Positions 9,110 through 16,177 of a stretch of DNA of 49,245 nt are shown piece after piece; positions within the stretch are counted from its first letter, which is position 1; every line of letters starts with the position of its first letter. A program made the translations under genes and the position numbers. The notes under the pieces are model-generated. The model saw nothing but the letters and a program-made list of their open reading frames with translations, ran no database searches and was not told where the DNA came from. Source of the DNA: Collinsella sp. (lineage in GTDB: Bacteria > Actinomycetota > Coriobacteriia > Coriobacteriales > Coriobacteriaceae). The stretch is from the NCBI GenBank assembly GCA_031292915.1, contig JAUMSH010000079.1, forward strand, positions 1 through 49,245, written 5' to 3'.

Positions 9110-9147
9110 ACGGGCGGTTCGGACCAACATCCGGACCGCCCGTTTTT
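9110..9147 (+). terminator. Rho-independent terminator of the riboswitch operon
   Basis: A 13-bp stem (9110-9122 with 9131-9143, one G-T pair) with an 8-nt loop is followed by TTTTT. Confidence 0.8.
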
Positions 9148-9185
9148 CATGCGAATGGGACTGGGTCGCCGGGTCTCTCGGCAAA

Positions 9186-9220
9186 CAAAAAACCGGTTGG
9201 AATGGGAATTCCAACCGGTT
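9186..9220 (-). terminator. Rho-independent terminator of the first gtrA gene
   Basis: 13-bp perfect arms at 9191-9203 and 9208-9220 enclose GGGA. Read on the minus strand, the stem is followed by six T residues (9187-9192 on the plus strand overlap the stem end). It sits 27 bases beyond the stop of the minus-strand GtrA gene. Confidence 0.75.
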
Positions 9221-9246
9221 ATACATTCAAGCAAATAGTGAATCGA

Positions 9247-9654
9247 CTATGACCGTGCGCCCTCGAGGAAGAAGCGGCGGCTGAAGTAGTTGTACCAGGT
9301 GACGAGGAACGTGGCGATGGCCTTCATGGCCTGGTAGCCGATGCTCAAAAACGTGACGCCCACAAACATGTACAGGTCGTTGAGGCCCAGGCCGATCACC
9401 GACAGGATGGTGAAGATCGTGAACTCGCGCTTGCGGCTCATGCCTTCGCGGTGGTCGAACACGTACTTCATGCTGAGCCAGTAGTTGACCACGACTGACG
9501 TGATAAACGAAACCGTGGTGCTCATCAGAAAGTCGAGGTGAAACAGCTCGACGAGCGCAATGAGCATGCCCCAGTCGATGCCAAAGGAGATAAGACCCAC
9601 GACAGCAAACTTGAGGAACTGCTTGGTATGAGGTTGTGCCAGCGCCTTGCGCAC
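9247..9654 (-). CDS. GtrA-family membrane protein
   Basis: This 135-residue protein has four predicted transmembrane helices and the GtrA/DPMS layout: an N-terminal FLKFAVVGLISFGIDW, a mid-protein NYWLSMKYVF motif, a polar HREGMSRKREF loop and a terminal NYFSRRFFLEG. GtrA proteins act in translocation or coupling of undecaprenyl-linked sugars for cell-surface glycan decoration. The GTG start at 9654 is the most upstream option in frame and has no strong ribosome site. A closely related paralogue is encoded 220 bases upstream on the same strand, separated by a strong hairpin, so the two may be separately transcribed. Confidence 0.8.
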   Translation of the reverse strand: MRKALAQPHTKQFLKFAVVGLISFGIDWGMLIALVELFHLDFLMSTTVSFITSVVVNYWLSMKYVFDHREGMSRKREFTIFTILSVIGLGLNDLYMFVGVTFLSIGYQAMKAIATFLVTWYNYFSRRFFLEGARS

Positions 9655-9802
9655 GTAATCACATCCAATGCGTTGATGAATCGAGCAGAGGATACTTTAG
9701 AGCTTTTACAAGGGAAACGTAAGGTCTTTGCCAAGAACTATATGAACTCGCCAAATTTTCAAGAGCTAATCCGTAAACGTTGAAAATTTGCCCGTAAACG
9801 AG

Positions 9803-9852
9803 CGGCGCCCACGGACGATGCTGCGCTGAGTGCGCATCGTCCGTGGGCGCCG
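9803..9852 (-). terminator. Long hairpin between the two gtrA genes
   Basis: An 18-bp perfect inverted repeat (9803-9820 with 9835-9852) with a 14-nt loop lies 22 bases after the stop of the upstream minus-strand gtrA. The T tract is weak on that strand, so terminator is probable, not certain. The rest of 9655-9802 shows no gene. Confidence 0.55.
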
Positions 9853-9873
9853 TAATGCTGCAGGGGTGTTGAG

Positions 9874-10269
9874 CTATTTGGTCTCGTTGCCCTCCAGGAA
9901 GATCTTGCGGGTCATAAAGTTGTAGACCATGACAAGCGCGGTGGCGCAGATCTTGGCGATATTGGCCTCGAGCCCCAGACCGGCGTTGAGTGTCAGCACG
10001 ATGCCGTCGTTGAGCGCCAAACCGATTACGGACAGCACGACAAAGATGATGAACTCGCGGCGGCGGCTCATGCCTTCCTTGTGCGCAAACACGTACTTCA
10101 TGCTTGCGAGGTAGTTAAAGATGAGTGAGATGATAAAGCCGCTGGTGTTGGCGATTAGGATGTTGAGGCCCAGACCGTAGTGGAGCAGATTCATAATGCC
10201 AAAGTCGATAACCGTGGCAATGACACCGACGACGCCAAATTTCATGATCTGCGCAAGGAGCTTTTGCAT
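9874..10269 (-). CDS. GtrA-family membrane protein, second copy
   Basis: This 131-residue protein has four predicted transmembrane helices and the same signature as its neighbour: LMKFGVVG-type start (here IMKFGVVGVIATVIDFG), NYLASMKYVF, HKEGMSRRREF and a final YNFMTRKIFLEG. The ATG at 10269 follows an AAGGCAGG site and gives the short N terminus usual for the family; a TTG at 10332 in frame would add 21 residues and lies 15 bases after the fbp stop. It probably sits in an operon with fbp. The two copies share the polar loop and C terminus closely, which suggests an old tandem duplication. Sugar or lipid partner unknown. Confidence 0.75.
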   Translation of the reverse strand: MQKLLAQIMKFGVVGVIATVIDFGIMNLLHYGLGLNILIANTSGFIISLIFNYLASMKYVFAHKEGMSRRREFIIFVVLSVIGLALNDGIVLTLNAGLGLEANIAKICATALVMVYNFMTRKIFLEGNETK

Positions 10270-10347
10270 GGTACCTGCCTTAAGCTGGCGCCGAAGCGCC
10301 GCGGGGATGACAAACTCAGCAAGTTTAGCCAATCCCCGCGGGTGGTG

Positions 10348-12264
10348 CTAGGCGCGCTCCTCGATAGCACCGTTTCTATATGCATCGAGCAGCTGACGCA
10401 GGTCTTGGATTTGGCTGCGGATCTTGGCGCCAGTATCGGTGTCGCTCACCATGCGGCGACGGTCCGCTTGGTCAAAACGGTTGGTCTCGCTTTCGATGTC
10501 CACGTTGCGTGTGAGTGCCTCGGCAACCGTCGTAAAGGCCCGGTGCGACTTGAGGCGGCAGCCGCGCGAGCTCGAGATGAGCGTATAGCCGGCGATACCC
10601 GTCTTGGGATGGTAAGCGCGGCAGAAGCCGCCATCGATGACCAGCAGCTTGCCCTCGGCGCGGATGGGCTGCTCACCCTTGGTGGTTTTAACGGGCGTGT
10701 GGCCGTTGATGATGTGTCCGGTCGGCGAACATGCCATGGGCACGACGCCAAACTCGCGCATGATGTCATCGCAGACCGAGGGCGACTTGGTAAGCGTAAA
10801 GTACGGGTCCATCGGCTCGACCCAGGTGCTCCTATCGGCGATATAGGCGCGCTCAAAGGTACGCACTAAGCGTCCGCTGGCGGGTGAGTTAAAGCCAATC
10901 CACAGGTACCACATCCAGTCGAGGGCGTCGCGGTCGCCCACGCGCCAGGCGCGGCGGGCGATGTGGTCGCAAAAATCGAGATAATCGCGGCCGGCGTGCC
11001 AGGTACCCAGGCAGTTCATGCTGCTAAAGGTGCCGTCTTCGTTGAGCGGCACGCAGCCATGGAACAGCAGGTTGCCGTTGGCGACCTTGTACATCGAGCC
11101 GTGGGAATAGAGGAAATCGATATGGCAGTGCAGATGATCGGCGGTGACAAACTCGGACACGAGCTTGTCGATGATGTGCTGCTCCTGAGACGTGAGCGTG
11201 TAGGGGTCCGCCGGGTCGACGGTGGGGAAGTCGTTGGTCGTGAGCGGCCACACGCTGCCGTCGGCGAGCGTGACCGTGCCGGTGTCGTGGTCGATCTTGT
11301 CGAGTAACAGGCGGTCGGTCATATCGAACTCGGGGTGGCGCTGGATAATCTGGCCCTCGAGCTTAAAGAGCAGCACGTTGATGGCCTTGATCAGCGGGGT
11401 GATGGACTCACCGGCGGTATAGGTGGCATCGGCAAAGGCGACAAGCTCACGCAGCGAGATGCCGTAGTCGTTCTCGAGGATCTCGTAATTGTCGTAACGC
11501 AGGTTGTTGCGCAGCACCGTGGCGATGCATGCAGGCTCACCGGCCGCAGCGCCCATCCACAGCAGGTCGTGGTTGCCCCACTGGATGTCGAGTGAATGGT
11601 AGGTGAGCAGACGGTCCATAATCTTGGCCGCGCCGCCGCCGCGGTCGAAGATGTCGCCCACCAGGTGCAGGTGGTCGACGGCCAGGCGCTTGATGAGCGA
11701 GGCGAGCGACTCGATAAAGTCGTCGGCGCTGGCGGTCTCCAGGATGGACTCCACGATGCGCTCGTGATAGCGCACGCGATAGTTGTTCTCGTCCGGGTGC
11801 GTGTGCAACAACTCGTCGATGATGTAGGCGTAGTCGCGCGGGATGGCCTTACGCACCTTGGAGCGCGTGTAGCGGCTTGAAAGTGAGCGAGCGACCATGA
11901 TGAGCTGGTCAAGCATCGTCTTGTACCAGGTTGGCGAGTCCTCGCGCCGGCTGCGGACCAGGTCGATCTTCTCGCGCGGGTAGTAGATGAGCGTACACAG
12001 CTCGCCCTTTTCGTCAAAGGAGAGCGTGTCGCCAAAGATCTCGTCGACATGTTCGCGCACGACGCCCGAGCAGTTGTTGAGGATGTGCATAAAGGCTTCG
12101 TACTCACCATGCACGTCGCTCATAAAATGCTCGGTGCCCTTGGGTAGGTTGAGGATGGCCGAGAGGTTGATAATTTCGGTAAATGCGGATTGTTCGGTGG
12201 GGAACTGTCTCGACAGCAGGCGCAGATACTTAAAGTCTTGCGGGTTGCGATCGAATGCGACCAT
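10348..12264 (-). CDS. fbp: Class III fructose-1,6-bisphosphatase
   Basis: A 638-residue gluconeogenic enzyme that hydrolyses fructose 1,6-bisphosphate to fructose 6-phosphate. It belongs to the Firmicutes-type class III family, built on a calcineurin-like phosphoesterase core: MSDVHGEYEAF (Asp50), GDIFDRGGG and WGNHDLLWMGA are the metal-binding motifs, with NGHTPVK and a late DGGFCRAY segment near the C terminus. Length is typical (about 640-670). The ATG at 12264 has GGAAGG six bases upstream; 15 further codons are open in frame but lack a site. The downstream gtrA gene may be cotranscribed. In an anaerobe this enzyme makes sugar phosphates for cell wall and nucleotides from amino-acid carbon. 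Confidence 0.93.
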   Translation of the reverse strand: MVAFDRNPQDFKYLRLLSRQFPTEQSAFTEIINLSAILNLPKGTEHFMSDVHGEYEAFMHILNNCSGVVREHVDEIFGDTLSFDEKGELCTLIYYPREKIDLVRSRREDSPTWYKTMLDQLIMVARSLSSRYTRSKVRKAIPRDYAYIIDELLHTHPDENNYRVRYHERIVESILETASADDFIESLASLIKRLAVDHLHLVGDIFDRGGGAAKIMDRLLTYHSLDIQWGNHDLLWMGAAAGEPACIATVLRNNLRYDNYEILENDYGISLRELVAFADATYTAGESITPLIKAINVLLFKLEGQIIQRHPEFDMTDRLLLDKIDHDTGTVTLADGSVWPLTTNDFPTVDPADPYTLTSQEQHIIDKLVSEFVTADHLHCHIDFLYSHGSMYKVANGNLLFHGCVPLNEDGTFSSMNCLGTWHAGRDYLDFCDHIARRAWRVGDRDALDWMWYLWIGFNSPASGRLVRTFERAYIADRSTWVEPMDPYFTLTKSPSVCDDIMREFGVVPMACSPTGHIINGHTPVKTTKGEQPIRAEGKLLVIDGGFCRAYHPKTGIAGYTLISSSRGCRLKSHRAFTTVAEALTRNVDIESETNRFDQADRRRMVSDTDTGAKIRSQIQDLRQLLDAYRNGAIEERA

Positions 12265-12485
12265 GAAACACCTTCCGATGGGGCTGGTAAAACTGATAAA
12301 CAGCGTCAAACGTTTATCAGTATGCGCCGCTTTTGTTTCGATTTTGCGCCAGCGGCTGAATTGTCGGCTGAATGGTTTGGTAAATCGATTTAGTGAAGGT
12401 AGATGTGTTGGTTGGGTGGAGACGACAGAGGGTGTTTTCTCAGATATTTATGCGTGGGGCCGGTGGAGACGATGGTGGTAAAGAT

Positions 12486-12522
12486 GTTCACTATTTTTGG
12501 TTCGATTTGGTAAATAGTGGAC
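12486..12522. promoter_or_regulatory. Inverted repeat upstream of degV
   Basis: 11-bp arms (12486-12496 and 12512-12522, one mismatch) with a 15-nt loop lie 60 bases before the first DegV gene in the 320-bp fbp-degV divergent gap. A GATAAT at 12549-12554 with a TG two bases before it could be an extended -10. Operator or mRNA hairpin cannot be told apart by eye. The remainder of the gap shows nothing else. Confidence 0.35.
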
Positions 12523-12584
12523 ATATGTACCGCATGTAGGCTCACTGTGCGATAATTTGCGCAGCAATGAGTAAGGAGCCTCAT

Positions 12585-13475
12585 ATGAGTGATTTTGTCC
12601 TGACCTGTGAATCCGCCGCCGACCGAACCCGTGAGTTCTTTGCGTCGCGCAATATCCCTGTCGTGTGTTTTCATTACGAGATCGACGATGTTGTCTATAC
12701 GGACGATCTGTATCAGTCGATTACGCCGGACGAGTTTTTTGCCCAGATTGCCGCGGGCGCCATGCCCAAGACGTCTCAGGTGAGCGTGGGTGAGTACGAG
12801 GAGTTTTGGGAGCCGTTTGTTGCCGAGGGTAAAGACGTGCTGCACCTGACGTTGTCGTCGGGTATTTCGGGCACGTATGGATCGGCCTGCGTCGCGGCGC
12901 AGATGCTTGCGGATCGCTATCCCGAGGGCGGCAAGGTGCGCGTCATCGATTCGCTGGCGGCGTCTTCGGGCTTTGGCCTGTTGTTGGAATATGCCGCCGA
13001 TGTGCGCGATAGTGGGGCTTCACTCGACGAGACGGCTGCCTGGATCGAGGAGCACAAGCTCAACCTGCACCACTGGTTCTTCTCGACCGATCTGTCGAGC
13101 TACCTGCGCGGCGGTCGCATTTCGGCCGCGAGCGCGATCATCGGCACGGCGCTTAAGATTTGCCCGCTTATGACGGTCGATTGCGAAGGTAAGCTGTCGC
13201 CACGTGAGAAGATTCGCACTAAGAAGCGCGCGATTTCCGAGATGGCTAAGACCATGATGGCACACGTACAGGACGGTGCAGATTATTCGGGTAAGTGCAT
13301 CATGTCGCAGTCGGCGTGCCGCGAGGATGCCGCGGCGGTCGCGGCGCTGATTGAGGAACAGGTTCCGCAGCTTAAAGGCAAGATTGAGATCAATGACATC
13401 GGTACTCTGATTGGCTCGCATACCGGACCTGGTACGGTGGCGCTCTTCTTTATGGGCGACAAGCGCGTGGATTAA
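12585..13475 (+). CDS. DegV-family fatty-acid-binding protein (FakB-like)
   Basis: This 296-residue protein belongs to the DegV family, cytoplasmic carriers that bind one fatty acid and, as FakB, present it to the fatty acid kinase FakA. Visible family features are the opening FVLTCESAADRT, the KTSQVSVGEY loop, the LTLSSGISGTYGSA motif that contacts the carboxylate, a central SSYLRGGRIS and the terminal SHTGPGTVALFFMG. AAGGAG at 12573-12578 directs the ATG at 12585, seven bases away; an earlier ATG at 12567 lacks a site. It stands alone. A second, divergent DegV gene lies at 34993-35853, consistent with carriers for different acyl chains. No fakA is in the window. Confidence 0.88.
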   Translation: MSDFVLTCESAADRTREFFASRNIPVVCFHYEIDDVVYTDDLYQSITPDEFFAQIAAGAMPKTSQVSVGEYEEFWEPFVAEGKDVLHLTLSSGISGTYGSACVAAQMLADRYPEGGKVRVIDSLAASSGFGLLLEYAADVRDSGASLDETAAWIEEHKLNLHHWFFSTDLSSYLRGGRISAASAIIGTALKICPLMTVDCEGKLSPREKIRTKKRAISEMAKTMMAHVQDGADYSGKCIMSQSACREDAAAVAALIEEQVPQLKGKIEINDIGTLIGSHTGPGTVALFFMGDKRVD

Positions 13476-13511
13476 TTTGCCCCATCACGTCGCTGCATGA
13501 TTGCTCAAACG

Positions 13512-13554
13512 AAAACGGCCCGCCTCACGTTTGTGGGGCGGGCCAAGATGTTTT
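13512..13554. terminator. Bidirectional terminator between degV and the TIM-barrel gene
   Basis: 12-bp arms at 13517-13528 and 13533-13544 (one G-T pair) enclose a 4-nt loop. T-rich runs lie beyond the stem on both strands (TTTTG after it, and CGTTTTCGTTT on the minus strand), which suits two convergent genes. Confidence 0.75.
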
Positions 13555-13555
13555 G

Positions 13556-14647
13556 CTAGCGTTTCTTTCCGCGGAAGAAAAAGCCGTGCAGTGACGGCTT
13601 GAGGCCGCGGTTGGCGCGATGCTCCTCGACGCGCTCGTGGATCGAAGCGACGCGCTCGATGACTTCGTCGGGAATCGGCACATCGGGATTCATGTTCTCG
13701 ACTTGGCTGACCTCGGCGGCGGCGACCTGGTCGATAATGGGCACGTCGTCGCGCGAGATGACAGGTGTGGCGTCTTCCTTCATCTTGCGATAACGCTGCA
13801 TCATGTCGGTCTGTAGCTGCTGGGCCGAAGGCGGCGTCCAGATGATGGCGTTGGCGCCCGCGGCGATGGTCTCGCGAATGCTCTCGGGCGTCTTGCCGCC
13901 CGGCGCGATAAGCGGCAGGTTGGGATAGTGCTCGCGCAGCTCGCGTAGGACCTGGGGCGTGTTCTTGCCGGCGGCGATGTTGAGAATCTTGGCTCCAGCG
14001 CGCACCTTGGCGTGGGCATCGTCGTCGCAGCGAACGACCGTGGCGATGACGGGGATGTCGGCGATGTTGGTGATGTGCTCGACCATCTCGGCAGTAGCGG
14101 GGGAGTTGACCACGCAGCCCGCCGCGCCCTGCATCTCGGAGACGGCTGCCATCTGCACGGAGCGCTTACCGGTCGTAGCTCCGCCACCCACGCCTACAAA
14201 GACCGGGCACTCGGCGACGGTCAGCAGCGCTTGCGTAATGGCGGGCTGCGGCGTGAAAGGGTAGACCGCAAAGACGGCGTCGGCGTTGGAGTTGCGGATA
14301 ACCGCGACATCGGTGGTGTAAATGAGCGACTTGATGCGTCGGCCAAAGAGTGTGAAGCCGCTGGCCTCCTCGATCTCGTCGGGCATGCGAAGGGCAGCCT
14401 TGCGCAGGCGTCCGTCGATGGGCTGGGGCTCCATAGGGAGCAGGCCGTTGGGCGTGACGGCTACTTGGGGCTCGGTGAACTCGTCTGCGAGCTCGACCTC
14501 GGAAAAATCGACCGAGGCGACGATGTCCTCGTGCACCTCGGCGGGCACATCGATGGGAGCTTGGCCGTTTGCCGCCGCAGGCGTGTCGAAGGAGCTGGTG
14601 CCGACGAAGGCGTCGACGCGCTCATTTAGATCGTTGAGGGTATCCAT
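13556..14647 (-). CDS. TIM-barrel-like protein of unknown function
   Basis: A 363-residue protein. Residues 1-75 are acidic and disordered-looking. The rest alternates beta strands and helices with features of phosphate-binding barrels: FVGVGGGATTGK, DIPVIATVVRCDD, GAKILNIAAGKNT, LPLIAPGGKTPESI and GANAIIWTPPS. The late APGGKT/GANAIIW pair resembles the phosphate-gripping end of KDPG-aldolase, ThiE or IMPDH-like barrels. No catalytic signature could be matched, so no reaction is claimed. A basic C-terminal tail ends in RGKKR. The upstream site is weak (CCTCC on the plus strand at 14649-14653). It is convergent with degV and shares a terminator with it. Confidence 0.6.
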   Translation of the reverse strand: MDTLNDLNERVDAFVGTSSFDTPAAANGQAPIDVPAEVHEDIVASVDFSEVELADEFTEPQVAVTPNGLLPMEPQPIDGRLRKAALRMPDEIEEASGFTLFGRRIKSLIYTTDVAVIRNSNADAVFAVYPFTPQPAITQALLTVAECPVFVGVGGGATTGKRSVQMAAVSEMQGAAGCVVNSPATAEMVEHITNIADIPVIATVVRCDDDAHAKVRAGAKILNIAAGKNTPQVLRELREHYPNLPLIAPGGKTPESIRETIAAGANAIIWTPPSAQQLQTDMMQRYRKMKEDATPVISRDDVPIIDQVAAAEVSQVENMNPDVPIPDEVIERVASIHERVEEHRANRGLKPSLHGFFFRGKKR

Positions 14648-14838
14648 GGAGGCTCGATTCTATGTGATGATGGCCGGCGCGATGCAGCCGGAATTGCGAA
14701 TGCTAAATCGTTTGACGAGTTGATTTTTCCCCGCCGCGCCATCCGTTAGACCGAAGGGCCGGCGAACGTGAAGGAGCTGTGGTGGCGGGGATCGAGGTGC
14801 TATCTTGAAAGTCCCGTTTAAAAGAGAGGTGACGCGGT

Positions 14839-15009
14839 ATGGAATTGACAGCAATGTTTGGCTCGATTGGCCTGTGTGTGGGCGCAATCGTTGCCGCCGC
14901 GGTCATCTACTTTGTGGTCACGGCCATTAAGGGCAAAAGGGCCGAACGCAAGGAGCGCACGATGCTTAAACAGCATCGCGACCAGCAGGGCAAACGCGCA
15001 CGGAGATAG
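14839..15009 (+). CDS. 56-residue single-pass membrane protein
   Basis: A short gene starting ATG GAA TTG and ending TAG at 15007-15009. The protein has a hydrophobic helix at about residues 9-30 (GSIGLCVGAIVAAAVIYFVV), then a strongly basic tail rich in Lys, Arg and Gln. AGAGGTGA at 14825-14832 is a well-spaced ribosome site. It fills the gap between two minus-strand genes and ends 24 bases before the convergent methyltransferase. Layout resembles small membrane regulators or FeoB-associated-type peptides, but no family is recognised and function is unknown. The 190 bases upstream could hold its promoter. Confidence 0.6.
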   Translation: MELTAMFGSIGLCVGAIVAAAVIYFVVTAIKGKRAERKERTMLKQHRDQQGKRARR

Positions 15010-15033
15010 CTTGTTGAGTTTTTGATCCGTGCG

Positions 15034-16137
15034 CTAGCTGCGTTTTCGGATCAGGGCAATGTAGAAGCCCTCAAAGTCGCGGCTAGGCGGAATGGTCAGC
15101 GTGCCGGGCATACCGTTGGCGACGGACGAGACGTGGCCGGCGGCGATGGCCTCGGTGAGAGCGTTGCTCTCGATATGCGGCTCCTCGCCGGCATCCTGGG
15201 CACGGCGCGTTTCGCTTTCGCTCGGCGTGCCGTCGAGGGGGATGAGCTCGCAGTCCATGTGCTTGTCGAGGGCCTCTTGCAGGGCGTCCTCGTTTTCCTG
15301 CGGCAAGATTGAACAAGTCGAATAGACGAGCGTGCCGCCCGGTTTGAGGGCACCCATGGCGCGGTCCAGAAGCGCACGCTGCGAGCGGGCGCACTTGCTC
15401 AGCAACTGCTCGGTCAGGCCGCGCAGGCTTTTCTCGTTGCCGCTGATGACGGTGCCCGTGCCGGTGCAGGGAGCGTCGAGCAGGATGCGATCAAAGCGGA
15501 AGAACTCGTCGAGCTCGCGTGCGTCGATGCGCATGACGGGCACGTTTTTGGCACCTTGACGGTGGAGGTTGGACTCAAGCTTTTCGGCGCGGGGAATGCT
15601 CATCTCACAGGCCGTGAGGTGTGCCTGGCCCTGGGTGAGGGCGGCGATCTGCGTCGTCTTGCCGCCGGGGGCCGCGCACATATCCAGGATGTCCTCGCCG
15701 GTCTGAGCGCCCAGGACCAACGGCGGCATCATGGACGACAGGCTCTGCAGATAGATTTTGCCGTCGCGGTAGATGTCGAGATCCCACAAGTCGGATACCT
15801 GAGCCTCGGGCAGGATGAAAGCGTCCGGATACCAGGTAACGGTTTGGTGCGCGATGCCAGCCTCGTCGAGTGCGGCGGCGATGTCTTCGGCGGTCGCCTT
15901 GAGCGTGTTGGCACGCAGTGTGACTGGGCGTGTGGCCGCGGCGCCAAAGCCTTCGATCATGAGCTCGGCATCGGTGGGGGCATAGGCGCCGGCAACCGTG
16001 TCGACCAAAAAGCGCGGCAGGGCGGCGGCGCAGGGAAGGGCGGCAAGCTGGTCGGAAAGCTCGGTAGCGGCAAACTGCCTAAGCTTGAGCTCGGCCTTGA
16101 CCTGCTTTTTCTGCTTACGACGACGCGGCTTGGACAT
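15034..16137 (-). CDS. RsmB/NOL1/NOP2/Sun-family RNA cytosine-C5 methyltransferase
   Basis: A 367-residue SAM-dependent enzyme that methylates C5 of cytosine in rRNA or tRNA. Motifs: a Lys/Arg-rich start, a partial PUA/RsmB-type N-terminal domain, the SAM site DMCAAPGGKTTQIAAL, the motif IV DAPCTGTGT with the release cysteine, and motif VI YSTCSILPQENE with the catalytic cysteine. C-terminal DFEGFYIALIRK is usual for the family. AAGGAAAG precedes the ATG by about 5 bases. It follows the MetRS-like gene by 40 bases on the same strand, and so is probably cotranscribed with it as a translation-related pair. Target base cannot be assigned; RsmB and RsmF types are both possible. Confidence 0.9.
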   Translation of the reverse strand: MSKPRRRKQKKQVKAELKLRQFAATELSDQLAALPCAAALPRFLVDTVAGAYAPTDAELMIEGFGAAATRPVTLRANTLKATAEDIAAALDEAGIAHQTVTWYPDAFILPEAQVSDLWDLDIYRDGKIYLQSLSSMMPPLVLGAQTGEDILDMCAAPGGKTTQIAALTQGQAHLTACEMSIPRAEKLESNLHRQGAKNVPVMRIDARELDEFFRFDRILLDAPCTGTGTVISGNEKSLRGLTEQLLSKCARSQRALLDRAMGALKPGGTLVYSTCSILPQENEDALQEALDKHMDCELIPLDGTPSESETRRAQDAGEEPHIESNALTEAIAAGHVSSVANGMPGTLTIPPSRDFEGFYIALIRKRS

Positions 16138-16177
16138 CCGTCTTTCCTTCCCATTCCATTACATGTCGAGTGTTGTT

